Assembly: GCA_032158125.1 (NCBI GenBank)
Contig: JASKOT010000001.1
Span: forward strand, 496,001-560,000
Source of the DNA: Papiliotrema nemorosa
Lineage: Eukaryota; Basidiomycota; Tremellomycetes; Tremellales; Rhynchogastremaceae
DNA length: 64,000 nt
Direction of reading: 5' to 3'
The position numbers and the translations under genes are program-made. Below, in pieces: positions 46,870 to 60,100 of the stretch (position 1 is the stretch's first letter; each line of letters begins with the position of its first letter). The notes beneath the pieces are model-generated. The model was given only the letters and a program-made list of their open reading frames with translations, had not been told where the DNA came from and did not search any database.

Positions 46870-47729
46870 TCACAGTATGCGTTCTCCCCAATGCACGATT
46901 CCCTTTTGCATATCTTCCAACCCTTCTCTGATCCGCTGAACACTTTGCTCTGCCGAGTCTTGCCTTCTGACTTCTAAGACTGTATCCCTTCCAATTTTTC
47001 CATTCGCGGGTATTCCAACTGGATGTGAATTGAGCAATAGTCTCACCCATCCCGGAGTGATCTGTATAGACAGATGAGAATGAGGCAGCGGTATAGATCT
47101 TTTTGGCGTTCCGGAAGTAACGATCAATGCCTTGGGTAGGGTCTCCAAGAGATCCTCCATCCTCGCACAGGGTTGTAAACGCTGAAAGAGATCTGGGATC
47201 GCTTCACTCTCTTCTGAAAGGGAAGATTCGGTCGATCTGAGCTGATTCCCTACGGTGATGGCGATGAACCTGTCAAAGACTGCTGTTTCCCTCGTACGAG
47301 ATAAGAGGGAGGGTAGGGATATTTCCTCGATCAAGGTGGATTCTGTCAAATGGGACGAACGGGTGGATATGGGGTATGGATCGGATGATGTACTTCGGGG
47401 TAAATGAGATAGGTAGTGGTGATAGAAGTGGTTCCGTAGAATACTGGTTGATACTGCGAAGTTAGTGGGCGACACATGGTGAAGTGGTATTGACCTAGTA
47501 AGAACCGACGATCGACCCCTCGTAATCCCCTGAACAAAGCCCACAACCGGCGTACTCTCTCTTCCTCATCATCTCCAGAGAACCTACTAGGTGTGGCTCG
47601 AGGATCCAAAGTCAACGAGATAATCCGGTGCAAGAGATGCAGAGGTAGTGTAGAGATGGAAGCAGGGCCTCGGCGTCGGGGTGGGATGTGGGCTGGTCGA
47701 TAAGGCGGGGGCGGCTCGAATGTGCTCAT
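46870..47729 (-). CDS. F-box-like protein, function unknown
   Basis: Two exons (47729-47495, 47453-46870) around a 41-nt intron with a clear CTAAC branch site give 272 residues. A Pro-rich start (MSTFEPPPPYRPAHIPP) precedes ISTLPLHLLHRIISLTLD, which fits the start of an F-box (LP..LL..I). LWALFRGLRGVDRRFLL continues the pattern. The remainder contains ESTLIEEISLPSLLSR and PHSHLSIQITPGWVRLLL, without a recognisable partner domain. An F-box would make it an SCF ubiquitin-ligase adaptor. This rests on a short match only. It starts divergently from the Zn2Cys6 gene. Confidence 0.6.
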
Positions 47730-48024
47730 GCTTCTGCTCAGGCTGATGCGTGGGTGTAGAATAGCAACATGATCTTCAAGAAGAAGATCGGCCTGGGGCT
47801 GTTGGACCTATGCTTGGCGTCGAAGAATACCTTGTCGGCGTCATCCAAACCTTGGTCTTCGCCATCATCCCGGCCGTAAATCAGATTCTAAGTTGCCGAT
47901 AGACACGGATGATTTTGACCTCGGGACGGACCTTTTCTCCGTGGGGCCAACAGCGATTCACAAGCACCGGAATCTCATCTATACCATCATATGACAGACG
48001 CAGAAGCATCAAGATCAGTCAAAG

Positions 48025-49999
48025 ATGCCCCAGGTAGTGGTCAAGAGAGCTTGTGATTCTTGCCGAACAAGAAAAGTAAAGGTAGGAGGTCTCGCGATGC
48101 ACCGCCGTGGCGGCTAATTAGACCAGTGCAATGGAGAAGCCCCCTGCGATACATGTTCCAAAGGTTCTACACGATGTGCATACGACAGACCAGTCCGACC
48201 CAAAGGACCTGTACCGAAGCTGTGAGCTGAGACCATGGCCGTGAGGCTGTTATTGACTCGATTAGAAAAGCTGCAAAAACCGCCAGAGCGCATTCTTCGC
48301 CTTACCCTCGAACACGGTCTAATCGTAACTCTCCATCGCGGTTCTCGAACAACTACACTTTCGACCTCTCACCCTGGACATACGATGCGCCTAGTACCTC
48401 CTATACCCCTCATAATGGCCGTTCGGCCAGAGGGTCTCTCACAGGTGCAGGACACTCCGATATATTTCCCACACACGTCGAAGCTGGTAATGTGAACACT
48501 GTCCCACTGAACCCCTTCGACGACGACGACGTGAATGGGGCGCTTGACCTTGTGCACCAGCCTCCTCCCATTCTCAGCTCGGATCTCGATACTATATATC
48601 TCCCTCCCATCTCAGATTCACGCCGACCTCCACCTTATCCCGACATGACAACCGCTCGAGATCCCTTCCATTCGGAGACCGAGGGCTCACTGGCGTTATG
48701 GCGAACACCGATAGAATATCCTTCCGACATCTCTCCAATCCTAGTCCTCACTCTCGACACCCTCATTCGACCTCAACTCGAGATTTACTTTGAAAGAATT
48801 TACCCTATGATCCCTATTTTCACCCGAGCAGAAATCTTCACTCGGCTCAACACCCCTGCCTACTCCCAAAGCGAGCCATTTGTCGCTATGATCCTCTCCA
48901 TGGCGGCCCTATCCCTCATTCATCCTCTTCACCCAGATGAAGTGGCATTTCGACATACCCGCGCGAAACAATCAAAGTTGCTCATGGATGAAGCTTGCAG
49001 GCTGCGGTCTAAATGGGATCATGGGTGTGCTCCGACAGTGGAAGGGATTCTCACGAGTTATCACATGTTTGGAGCGTTGTTCGAATTGGGCAAAGCAGGT
49101 GGGTCGAGAATGAGATTGAGAGAAGCGATCAGTATGGGTGAAGCGATGAGACTGGACAAAGCGGGGTCTTTTAGGTTCATGGGCTCTGAAGAGACGAATC
49201 GACGGATGAAACTCTTTTGGATATTGTCCATCACTGAGAGGTAAGCGCAAACGCACCGATGCGCTGACCATGAAGAGCGCATGCGCTGCAACGTTCGGGT
49301 CATTTGGTCTTCGACGGCCCGATATCGTCCGAGCCTGAGGGTATCATCATCGACAGCTCGGGGAACCACCTACGGCTACTCTCCAAAGTATTCACCTACC
49401 TGGACCAAAACCTGATCCATTGTTGGAACAATCGCTGTAACCCTACGACTTGTTCCGTGATCAATCGCGAAACGATTGTCGATTCTCTACGACATCTTTC
49501 CGGCAGCGCAGACAAGGTCTTTGGTGATACTGCAGCGTTGCAATCACTTAATGAAGCACAACAAGCCGATCTGCTCATCACTTGGCAATGGGTTCGAAAC
49601 AGGATATGGAAGATAGGCTATAATCACGGATTCGCCACGGAAGATGCGGAGCCGGAACTTGCCGTGGACCACGTCGTCGAAGTCGCCTCGAACGCCGTCG
49701 CTATATGTCAACGGCTGTCTCTTCCTTCGATGGAGGCGCACGGGACGGGCTTTGTGGAGAAGCTGTACGACATGGCTTCGATTGTTACGGATCTCTTACA
49801 AGGTGGCGATGCCCAAGCAGAGGCTCTGGGAGTGGTACAGACTGAAAAGTGGACCGAGACGCTACAGGCATTATCGGATCTCATCAGTAGGCATCGAGCA
49901 GGGGTAGACTTTACCGGTCAAATGGCAGGCGTCAAGGCGTTTGTGAGTAATATAAATTTGTTGTTGACTCCGGCATCTCTTGAAAGCTTGGGGTTGTGA
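48025..49999 (+). CDS. Zn2Cys6 fungal transcription factor
   Basis: Four exons (48025-48081, 48127-48221, 48266-49240, 49276-49999) give 616 residues. The zinc cluster lies at residues 9-36 with spacing C-x2-C-x6-C-x5-C-x2-C-x6-C (CDSCRTRKVKC..CDTCSKGSTRC) and is cut by the first intron. A Ser-rich linker leads to the fungal-specific middle homology region (IRPQLEIYFERIYPMIPIFTRAEIFTRL, FVAMILSMAALSLI, SYHMFGALFELGKAG, AISMGEAMRLDKAGS, RRMKLFWILSITERAHALQR). It binds DNA in the nucleus, typically CGG-type sites. The regulated pathway is unknown. It lies next to a transporter gene, which is at most a weak hint of its target. Confidence 0.93.
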
Positions 50000-50865
50000 A
50001 AGCTATTTGATCTCTTGGCTAGTTGTAGATCATGATGATCATCCTTGTATCATCCCCTACATTGCCAGTCGTCCATCCATCTCAGCCTGGGCTGATATTT
50101 GCTCTCACCATCTTGGAGTGAAAGGCGATACCGCTGGCCTATATCCGGAAGAGCCTAATCTCCGGCGCCTATCTTTCTCGTTGTCCAGGACCCATCTCCA
50201 GCCCTAAACTACCATGAACCCCTTCCACTCGACGAGCAGCTAGGCGTGCTCTAACGTCAATCACACTCAGCACGAATCCGTTCTGCGCGGCCAAGATAGC
50301 GACATGCAAGACGGACACCTCGATGTTGACCCCTTGGACGAGTAGCCCAAGACATGAATGCCAAGAACTATTTCCCCTCCAACCGACCCCACTGCGCATG
50401 ACATGACACTCACCTCTCGCCAAACTCCTTGACTCCCACTTCGCCAAGCGGGGTCCATGTGCGAGCTCCCTCAAACATGCTCTTCATCCCTTCTTACGCC
50501 TGCTCAGTCACCCTGGGCTTCGCTACATGGGAACCCATATCCCCGCATCTGCCGCCCGACTGTATAAGCCTGACTGAAACGTCACGCTCATTCTAGCGAG
50601 CGGATCAGCACGGCTTGAGAAGCAAGGATTTACATTTCTCCGATCGCCGTGCGGCCCTCATTCCAGATAGTTATGATAGATACGACAACGTATCACGGCG
50701 CAATCATGACGATTTTTTGTGCCATTCCTGAACCCCTCAGATTCCAGGGGAACGAGCATTTTGCGAGGAAGATCAAGGACAAAACAAAACGCGAGATGGG
50801 GACAATACCTCCTCTTTGTCATCGAACTCTTCTTTCTGATGATGTTTACGCAGAATCTGAGAAAG
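50000..50865. other. Intergenic region, no gene seen
   Basis: About 870 bp between the Zn2Cys6 gene and the transporter. Short frames on both strands lack family features. It should contain the transporter promoter. Confidence 0.45.
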
Positions 50866-53068
50866 ATGGGCCATTCGCCCATTTTGACCAAGGTGTATAA
50901 TCTGGTCGCGCCTCCGCCAAAGACCACCGAAGATGGGCGTGATCAATGGCCATCAAGAGCTGCGTTTTTGCTAGCTGCGATGGGAGGGTGAGTCATGCCA
51001 TCTCGCCGGCGGATAGTTCGGAAAGTGTTGACGTTCAGATGCGCAGGACAAGGTAACCTCCTGCGATACCCCAGTGTCGTCTACAACAATTACGGTCTAC
51101 AATGGTTCATCCCTTACCTCATGGCTGTCACTCTTGTCGCTATCCCGGCTCTTGTATTGGAGATTTCCATCGGACAAGCGTATAGAGGAGGGACCGTCAT
51201 TGCGTTCAACAACATCCACCGTCGACTCAAAGGTGTAGGCCTTGGTCCCGTCTTTGTCAGTTTCATCGTCTGCCAATACTTTACAGTCAACCTCGCGTGG
51301 ATTATGAACTATTTCAGAAACTCTTTCATCAGCCCCTTGCCATGGACAGGTCGGATCGACGATTTTTACAACAATGACGTGATCGCCAATCCCCCGCCCA
51401 ATACCGGAAGCTTGTCGGCTGATGGGAAATCGGTATTGAGCTATACGGGGTACCCAGATATCGGTCTAGTCGGGGAAACAGTGGGATGGAGTGCATTCGT
51501 GTGGTTTCTCATCTGGGTCAGCATCTTCCGGGGAGTGGGTTTGACGGGCCGAGTGGTGTATTTCACGATGGGATTGCCAATCGTCACTACAATCATCTTT
51601 GTGGGAAGGTCTTTGGCTCTCGAGAACGCAAAGGAAGGAGTGAGACTGTTATGGGCGACTTGGAGAAGTGATCAATTGGCGAACCCTACCGTGTGGCAGA
51701 CTGCTATCGGCCAGGTGTTCTTTTCCACCGGTGGGTCACCGCGAATGATAAAGTCTGATGACAGGGATCGGATTCGGTTACTTTACCACGTATGCAAGCT
51801 ACAACCAGAAGCACAGCAATGCCGTGAGTTTGCGCCCTCCCTCCTCTAATTATACTGATATATAGGTGATGGACGCGATCCTGATCTGTGGTAGTAATGT
51901 CTTGTTTGAGAATTTTGCGGCTTTCGCAGTCTTTGCTGTTGTTGGGAACCTTCGACGATGGCCGACGGATGGTGTTCGATTGGGCGCCTTTGTCGTCGGG
52001 TTCTATACATTGCCCGAGGTGGTCCTTCAAATGCCGGGATCCAACTTTTGGGCGTTCCTCTTGTTCTTCACCCTCATCGTTCTCGGCTTTTCATCCGCTT
52101 TCGTCATGCTCGATGTGGTCGCGACGCTGCTAGTCGACTCTGGCGTCAAATACTCCCGACCCGTCATTGTGACTGGTCTTACAATCGTCTCGTTCCTCAT
52201 GTGTCTGCCTTATTGCACTGAATTCGGATACTACCTCTTGGATGGAATCGATAGGTGGATCAACAATGTCGCGTTGATAGCGGTGGTATGGGGAGAAGTG
52301 GCCATGTCGACCACCATTTACCGATATTCCGATGTCATCGACCAAGTGGGCTTGTCGGCTTTTGCGACTTACAACGTGGGATATTTTGGGAGTCAGATTC
52401 TCGGGGTATCTGTGGCGCATGGCCTTGAGCGACCTGAATATGGCGCAGCAGCAGGTATCGGTTTTTTCGCCGTAGCGTCTCTCGTCGCTGTATTCATCGC
52501 TCAAAACCCTTCTCTGCCCGCACCCAAACCCGCAGTCAATGCCGAGCGACGGTTCGGAACGAAAAAGGGATTGTCTTGGATCCCTACATTCGTCACCAAA
52601 ATGTCCAAGAAAGACGGGAACAATACGTATCGCGCTCGATTTTGGTATCTCGCCTTTTATTCAGTGAGTTCTGGGACTTGTCTAGAAGTTGACCTTTAGG
52701 GTAATCAATTGCGACGCGATTTGAACGTCATTGTGGGGACAGGTCGGAACTGGAAAATCCCTGCCTTCCTCCCTTTCCTATTGCGATACGTTTCTGGACC
52801 CGTGCTCGCCATCATCCTCTCTTTTGCCTTTCCGGAATTCCACACGCTCCGGTACGACCCAATGATGATTGCTGGGTTCATCCTGTCCATCTTGTGCGTC
52901 GCCATGATGCTCTTTGGCTTCATCGCGCCGAGATACTATGAGGTCTTTGTGCCGAAATCTCGACGAACAGAAGGGACAGAGGCGACCATTGCAAACGAGA
53001 CCAAGGGAGAAGTGGTCGAAGTTTTGGAAGAGGTGAAGAGAAGTGGATCAGATGGACCAGTTGCATAG
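50866..53068 (+). CDS. Sodium:neurotransmitter-symporter-family transporter
   Basis: Five exons (50866-50987, 51039-51730, 51765-51823, 51866-52663, 52700-53068) sum to 679 residues from MGHSPILTKVYN. TM1 carries the family signature WPSRAAFLLAAMGGCAGQGNLLRYPSVV. TM2-3 follow (PYLMAVTLVAIPALVLEISIGQAYRGG). Further membrane helices include FVWFLIWVSIFRGVGLTGRVVYFTM, GQVFFSTGIGFGYFTTYASYN, LFENFAAFAVFAVVG and FALLFFTLIVL-type stretches, for about 12 in all. The tail is hydrophilic. Members couple uptake of amino acids or related solutes to Na+ (or H+). In fungi substrates are largely unknown. Upstream in-frame ATGs at 50839 and 50842 are alternative starts. Introns are 34-51 nt. Confidence 0.92.
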
Positions 53069-53393
53069 ATGCTCTGGCCTATCATTTGTATGTCTATAAT
53101 CGCATCAATTGGCGTAAAGGGCAGGTCGTGACACATGCAACATGATTGGAAGACTGCTACAGATTACAGCACGAAAAGAAGATTGGGGAGCAAGGCGAGA
53201 TCGAAGATCGGCACATCAGATCATGAATAATAAGAGCATCTCATCCAGGATGTGGCGGAAAGATTAGCCGTCTCGCAAGAGCTGGCGAGCTACAGCATCG
53301 GCAAGGAATAGAGTCGTATCATTGACATCAAGTGAAGAGTCGTGTTGATTTCGTATCTCCGTCCTGACGGTGAGCGCTACTCGCAAGTTGCGC
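53069..53393. other. Convergent intergenic region
   Basis: 3' regions of the transporter and helicase genes. No other feature is seen. Confidence 0.5.
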
Positions 53394-56301
53394 TTACTCG
53401 ATGGAAGAAAGGCAAGCGTCGGTCATTTCCATATCTAGTGGTGGTCCTCGGTACAGACCGTTCCTCAAGGCGATCTGGAGGAAACCATTCCAATACGGAT
53501 CTTTCTGCCATATCAGTTCAGCCTTCGGCTGTTCAGCTTGACCGACCTTGAGAAGATTTGCGTTGCCTACTACCACCAACAGTTCTTTAGCCCGCGTGAT
53601 CGCGACGTTGAATCTGCATTGAGCCTTGACACCTGGGGTATGACCCACCTCTTTGGCTCATGGAAAAAGCCCATGTTCAACCTGCGGTCCTCGTCGAGGA
53701 ACCTTTCCCGCGATCGGACACAGCTGAGAAAGGTAACTCGGAATTCTCCTCCTTGGTATGTCTGCAATGAGCGGGATCAGATGTGACAGCCTACCTCGAC
53801 GTTCCCCACATCGATCCCGCCGAGGTCATTCTTTCTCAAAGTGGTACGAAGCTTCCAAACCTGTTCTCGCCAGGGGGTGATCACCGCGATCTCTTTTTGC
53901 TGCAAGAAGGGCACTTCACCCAGCAACGATTCGATGAGTTGGACGATCTGGTCAATCTCGCCGACATTGTACCAGGACTATTCAGTAAGCGCTGCACCAC
54001 TGAGGGATGAGATCAGACACGTACCGCTCCCTCATCCACCCAGTCTTCCTCACTATCGCAACCCTGAAAAAGAATCGGAATATGTGGGTTCGGCAGCTTT
54101 GACCAAGAGATCAAGTTGACATCTTTTGCAGATGCTTTGAGGGTATCGTCGTAGAACAACGAGGTGCTTGGCATGAGAAGTGGCGCAATCGACCGATAAT
54201 TCTGATTTGAGTACTATCATTGCTGTTGCAGACCCCTGACCCACCTGAATCAAATTGGCAAAGGGAGGCGGATGGCCTTCAGAGTTTCCGGTACGTTTCA
54301 TGTTTGCGCGAGCAGCCGAATGTTTCGCATAAATGTCCCGCTCGAACAAGCGCTCCAAAAGGGATACGTCCAGACCGCCATCGCGGGCTTGTCGAGACGA
54401 CATGACGGGACCCACTGATCATTAGACCGAAAGATGAGGCCTACTTACATTGGTGGATGTCACCGCAGAGCACGACCACCGGTTCCTGCGTGGGCACAGC
54501 GTCAGGCAATGGATAGGGGACTACGACCGACAGCGGTACCAGAGTCTCCGGTTCAGATGCTTGTGCTGCCTAAAAGTCAGCGGCATTATTCCTCGACTCA
54601 CCTCATCTACGAGCAGATGGGTCCAGTGGGGTAAGACAGCTTGGGCGCGGGATAGAGTCGGATCGAGCATGTGGAGTAGGTCATATTGCGCTTGCATGGT
54701 CATCATGTTGGTCACCTTAGCTTTGTGCAGGATCGCCGCATCGAGACAGGTGCACACGACGACACGATAGGCCATCAACTGGCTGAAGTGAGGGAGACCA
54801 AAACGGTCGCCGTCGATGTGGCAGTATGCAGTCAGTTCTGCCGAGACTTCCGCAAAGGTTCGGTTGGGAGCGTTTAGCCGGAACATTGCATCGGGTTTGA
54901 GGACCTTGCTAAGGCGTCGTGCTATCGTATCCGCCGCTGGGTTGGATGGAGCACACACGAGGATGGCTGAACCAGGCGACTGAGCCAGGATTTGTAGAAT
55001 GGCTTCGACAAGGGTTTTTGTTTTGCCTAATGTCAGTGAGGTCGGAACACGACCTACCAGTCCCAGGCGGGCCGCTGATCAAAAAGGGAACTCTGTGCTG
55101 CCGTGTAACTATCGCTGTTACTGCGTCCTGTCGTTAGCCTTGTCGCAGTAAGACCTACCTGTTGCTCCTTATTGAGATTATGGTCTATCCAGGAAATAGT
55201 GCGTGTACCCGGTCGACCGACCAGCGAGTCGTGATCTGGGAACAGCCATTGTCTTGGTAGATTGTGCGAGATGGTCAGCGCCAGAGTCATCTGTCGGACC
55301 TGGGGTAAGCAATAGCAAAACATCTACTCACGGCATCTTGCATATCGCATGACGAGGCGGTGGAAACCATGATACGAATCTGATACAGGGCCGGTCGCCC
55401 TGCTGTGCTGGATGGTCCGGTCCTAGGGAGCGATTTGTCTAGTTCGAGAAGATGTGGTGAGCGAATGTACACCCAACCTTGCGCTTTGACCACTCCGACC
55501 ACCTCGGCCTCGACTTCCGCTTGGCTGGGTAGTTGTTCCATGATATAAAGGCCCCTGAGGAACATCCGATCACCGATCATCAGCTTGGGCGCATCCTCTC
55601 TGATCCCAGGGATTTGAACTCGAAAAGTGTTGGCGGTCCCGGGTACGACCCAGACTGGGATCTGGTGCACAAGCAGTTGCTCGACGTCGTCAATTTGGCT
55701 TCCAAGTTGAAGCGACAGCAGCGAAGAGAAGTGCTGGGCATAGTATTGAGCATTACTCATGGCCTTGTTGCCGTCAAAGGGAGGTGGTGCATCGACGCAT
55801 GCGGGCTTGGACAAGAGAGAATCATAGATGCGCGTGATGGGGTTCTGGGCGGCCAGGGTGAACGGGGAATAGACATGATGGGCAAAGTCGATCGGGGGGA
55901 AAGGGCGATCTGGTGAGAGGTAGAAGAAAGAGTACGCCTTTGGAAGATGTCGGAGCCACATTGGGATATAGGCAGAGGTCTAGCCGCTTCAGTTCATTTC
56001 CATCACATTGTATCTGACTCACGAATCGATCCAGGTCAACCTTTACGCCGACAGATGCCCAGGTCAGTCCGGTTTGCGAGGACTCTCTCGAGGTTATGGC
56101 CGTTGAGGAAGTCCCTGATGAGCTACCTGAAGAAGATGCAACTCTTTCAATGGGAGATCGTGATCCCTTGCGCGACCGAGGAAGCGCAATTGAAGCCGAG
56201 ACTGCATCAGGGGACCAGAACGTAGGGTGAGTTGTCGAGTCGAAGGGAGGCAAGATTGGGCCCCAGGATGGATGGATGAAGCCATTCGGAGGGATGTTCA
56301 T
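53394..56301 (-). CDS. MOV10/SDE3-like SF1 RNA helicase
   Basis: Twelve exons sum to 834 residues in frame, starting MNIPPNGFIHPSW at 56301. The N-terminal region carries PMWLRHLPKAYSFFYLSP and a beta-barrel-like segment. UPF1-family helicase motifs follow. The Q-type motif is NLNKEQQDAVTAIV, and motif I is GPPGTGKTKTLVEAI, split by a 31-nt intron after GTG. Next are CAPSNPAADTIARRL, motif II VDEAAQASEPE, motif III GDIHQLGPVMSS and motif IV-like NYRSIAPLL. Motifs V/VI are TYQGGEFRVTFLSCVRS and FNVAITRAK. The DEA[AG]Q box and overall order place it with SDE3/MOV10/Armitage helicases, which act in RNA silencing or transposon control in plants and animals. UPF1 itself is excluded by the absence of its Cys/His domain. 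Introns are 31-47 nt. Confidence 0.88.
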
Positions 56302-57137
56302 GATGTGATCGGCATACAAGGAACTGGACACGGGAGGGTCTTGTCCAGTCACCTGACGACTCGTCGATGGATCCTCTGGATGATACTTTACTTTGAACAG
56401 AAAGTAAAGGTCGAACTCGACATGACCGATCAATCGGGACAAGAGACCAGGCTATCTTACAGTATACTGGACTCTAGCAGTCCAGCTGAGCTGGACAGCG
56501 CACCTCTGCGTGAAGACAATGTTGCAAATGCGAAGATGAGACGGACGACTGGGAGATTGAGTAGGGTCGAGGAAACAGGACATAATGTGGGGCCCCCTTA
56601 TTTGTGCAGTTATGAAACATGCCTTGATTCTCGCCTGAACGAGGCCATTCAGGCGAACGCAGCGTCTTATAGATGTCCCCTCACCCGACGGAATCTCATT
56701 CGCCTGTGTCTCCAGTCTCGCTCATCCAGGTTGGAGGCGATAGCTGTGCACATACATCCTCATCTCTTCTTGCGAGTCGGAACAGCTCCTCGAATCCCTC
56801 GCTCCACTCTTGGCAAGAAATGTGGCGCGAAAGGGCAGTCCTGTCGTTTAAACGTAGCTGATAAATGAGAGCTTGAACAGTGCGAATACGTCAGGCAGGC
56901 ATGAGATCGGAGACTTATCACAGTCAATCGATGTAGAGCTTTGCACCAAAGAGGCCCGAAAGACTCTTCAACTGTATTCTCGCTGAGGCGCTGTATCTTC
57001 CACCTATGCCTTCTGTGCACGATCAGAGAATGTCCTGAGAAGTGCATGATTGCATGAAATATTGTCCATCAAAACCCAAAAGAAGGAGGTATGTTCTTGT
57101 CTTGTCCTTAGGGACGCCCGCATTGGGTCGCACATGT
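56302..57137. other. Intergenic region upstream of the helicase gene
   Basis: Promoter of the helicase gene and 3' region of the next gene. The long plus-strand frame across 56227-56868 has no family features and partly overlaps the helicase's first exon. Confidence 0.45.
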
Positions 57138-60100
57138 TTAGTATCCAGCACCGGATGACTTCAGAGCGAGAGGGACACACTCTCCCACCACACCACCAGT
57201 GACCACGCTCTGCAAATTGGGATCGGCGAGCGTCTTGATACCAGCGTCAATGTCTTTGACAAGGAAAATCTTCGAGTCAAGGTCTTCGATGCTGCAGACC
57301 GCGAGGTAGTAGGCGTTGTTATCGGTGTCAATGGCCGCGTAGAACCCGGGCGTCGAACTGTCATTGTCGTAGTCTGGTATCAGTCCCGGACAAGATGGAG
57401 AACTCACTGATAGGGGTCAAGGTGATGGCTTGAGCGGTCTTGGGAACATGGTCAAAGTCTTTCATCCTGAATCGACTGACACCAAGCGTGTTCCTAAACG
57501 TCAGTTTTAGAATCTCAACGTTACGCTTACATCTCTTCGGGGTAGTAGAAGAACACCATGTCATCCCCATCCCCTTCGACAATCTGATCATGACTGGCAT
57601 AAGTGAAAAGGTCGGCGTTGGTAGCGTCATCGAGCCAAAAGTTGCCGACATCGTCGGTCGCCAGACAAAATGCACCAGTAGAGTCGAAAACAGAGATGTA
57701 AGTTGTGTCTGGCGCATCATCGTCTACAGCGCCATTAGCGTCTGTGATGCCAGCGATAGACTGATTGAAAAGTCCTTCGGAAGTTGAGTCGGTGATTGAC
57801 GTATCATTGTAGACGTTCCCATCGATGTAGCCGGCAACATCACCCTCAGTCTCTTGGATCGAGGCACTGGAGGGAGAAGGGGCCTCTGCGCTCGTGGCGT
57901 TCTGGTCAGCAGCGGTGGCATTGACGGCAGTGGTGTTCGAGGTCGTGACATTGGTGACAAGGATCTCGGAAGCGTATCGAGGGCCCAGCAGCCTAAACTC
58001 AGCTTGTCGTCATTCGATGACCCACCTAGCAGATACAGTCTTGTTCTGGGCATAAGGAAGGGTGTAACAACCTTCGACAAGCGTCTTGTTGATCTGGGTA
58101 AGCGGATAGATTTTATCTACCAGCTTGAAGTCCAGCGCGTCTTTGGCAATTACGTTGTAAGCCAGACCGTTGTTGCAGTCATCAGTCTTGCCGTCATTGG
58201 ACGCTTTAAGGGTCGCTGAGGCGGTGATGGAAGGCGTATTGACGAGAGCGAGTTCTTTCTGGAATTTGACGAGAGGAATGTTCACCTTGACTGCGATGCT
58301 CATGGGTAGTCCAAGACCAGCAGTGACGCTGATCTGACCCTGAGCATCGAAAGTCTTGTTGAACACAGGGCTGAACCCCGATATGGTCGAGCCAGATCCA
58401 ACGGCATCGAGCACGGCTTTGAAATTTGGCACACTCGCTGTGGCACCGACCAAGAGTTGACCCTCAGCGTTGACCTCCAGCTTTCCAGTAGCAGCGAGTT
58501 TGGTAAAGGCACCAACTTCGACGATGGATACGATCTTGAAGGCGGCGTTGGGAATGGGAGCATCAAAGATGACCTGGTTGAACTCGCTGCTAAACGCCGC
58601 TTCGACGGCGATGCCCAATTTGGCGCTGGCATACGCGGTACCGTAAAGGCCGATCTGGGCAGCGTCCACATTGACCCGTACTACGATCAGAGTCGGAAGT
58701 ACACGACGAAAAGTCCACACTCACGGACACTGAAGCTGAGATAACCAGCAATGGTAACCGCTCCCTGCACCTTGCAGTCCACGCAGTATACGTTCAGCGA
58801 GGCAGAGGCTTGAGTGTTACCGCTTGTGCTGTTCTTCCCTTTGCTACCGGAATACAAGAGGTACGAATTACCCTTGCCGAACTTGGAGTCCACGAGCTTT
58901 GTAGGACCGGCGCTGACTCCCCATGTCTTTTGGAAGCTCGGCGAGATACCGTTGATCTTGCCGATGTTGACAGTGTTTTTCAAGGCGTTGGTATACTGTG
59001 CCAATTCCGAGTTTAGCTTGTTGATGATGGCGCGCTCGGCAGCTGAGATCGGTGGTGGCGGGGCGGGACTCTGCTTCTGGCAAGTCAGCGTGCATCATTG
59101 GAAGTTCGTACAGTACTCGTACAGTACGTACCTTTGCGCAGAAGAAGTGACCGGACCTGAGGTTACCATTTTTGTCATACCGGCAGCTCGCTGGGGCCCG
59201 CTTGGCTATCATGGAGCGTTCAACAAAAGTGGTATTGTCAATCTCGTATCCGGGGGCAAACGCTTCACCATCGGTCACCGAACCCTCCAGGTCATAATAG
59301 CCCAGCTCGTTGTCGAGTGTGGTGTCGAAATCATATCCACAGGGTGCGGTCGGCAACCCTTCATACGAGCTGGGCGGGTGAAGACAAGCCAAGTCAGTTC
59401 CATTGGTGTAGACGGTGCTTTCTGATCCGGAACTACCAGAACCACTGGATCCACTGGTTCCATCACCAGAATCGGATCCTCCGTCGCCAGAACCCGCACC
59501 TCCACCGTATGGTAGACTGCCGTTGCCACCGGGAGTGTAAGTTCCCCAGGTGAGATCGACCTGACAGTCAGTGACGTGCATAACAGTGACCCTTTCGCAT
59601 ACCTGATCCAAAGCATTCTCAATGACAACGACATGCGCGATGACATGTACCTGCATGGTGGAGTCGTTGAACGTTAGACCCGTCACAAGGTAGTAGACAT
59701 GCCCTCCAGCATCGGCGGAGCTTCCACCCATACAAGCTTGCCAGTCCGCCACCAAGAGGAAGCCCTCGGTACCGATCGTCCAGTGGGTATGCACATAGTC
59801 GTAGGCGGTCTTGTCGTCAAAGGTGATGAGGAGGCCATCGCTTGCGCATGCAACCGAGGAGATCAAGGCAGAGTGAGGCAGGATGACCGTAGGGTATTGG
59901 TAAGTGACATTCGCTTCCGCAAACACATAAGGATCGGTAGTGGAAGAGTCGGTACCGTTTTGTTGGTAAGCGGTCGACCCGTTCTTGCTTGGTTGAAGAT
60001 TTGTGGTATTGTGAGGGTCAATATGGTTCGGAATGACGGCGGTCATGGTTGGCACCGGCGCAGAAGAGGTGGATGTGCCGCTTCCATCTGATCCACTCGC

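Noticed and set aside
50169..50474. Minus-strand 101-residue frame in the gap before the transporter
   Set aside because: No start context, domain, or splice partner, and the composition is noise-like.
56227..56868. Plus-strand 213-residue open frame
   Set aside because: It overlaps the first exon and promoter of the helicase on the other strand and has no family features or splice support.
58010..58720. Separate gene from the long frames at 57138-60211
   Set aside because: The frames join through 32-55-nt introns in consistent phase to one 1041-residue secreted protein.
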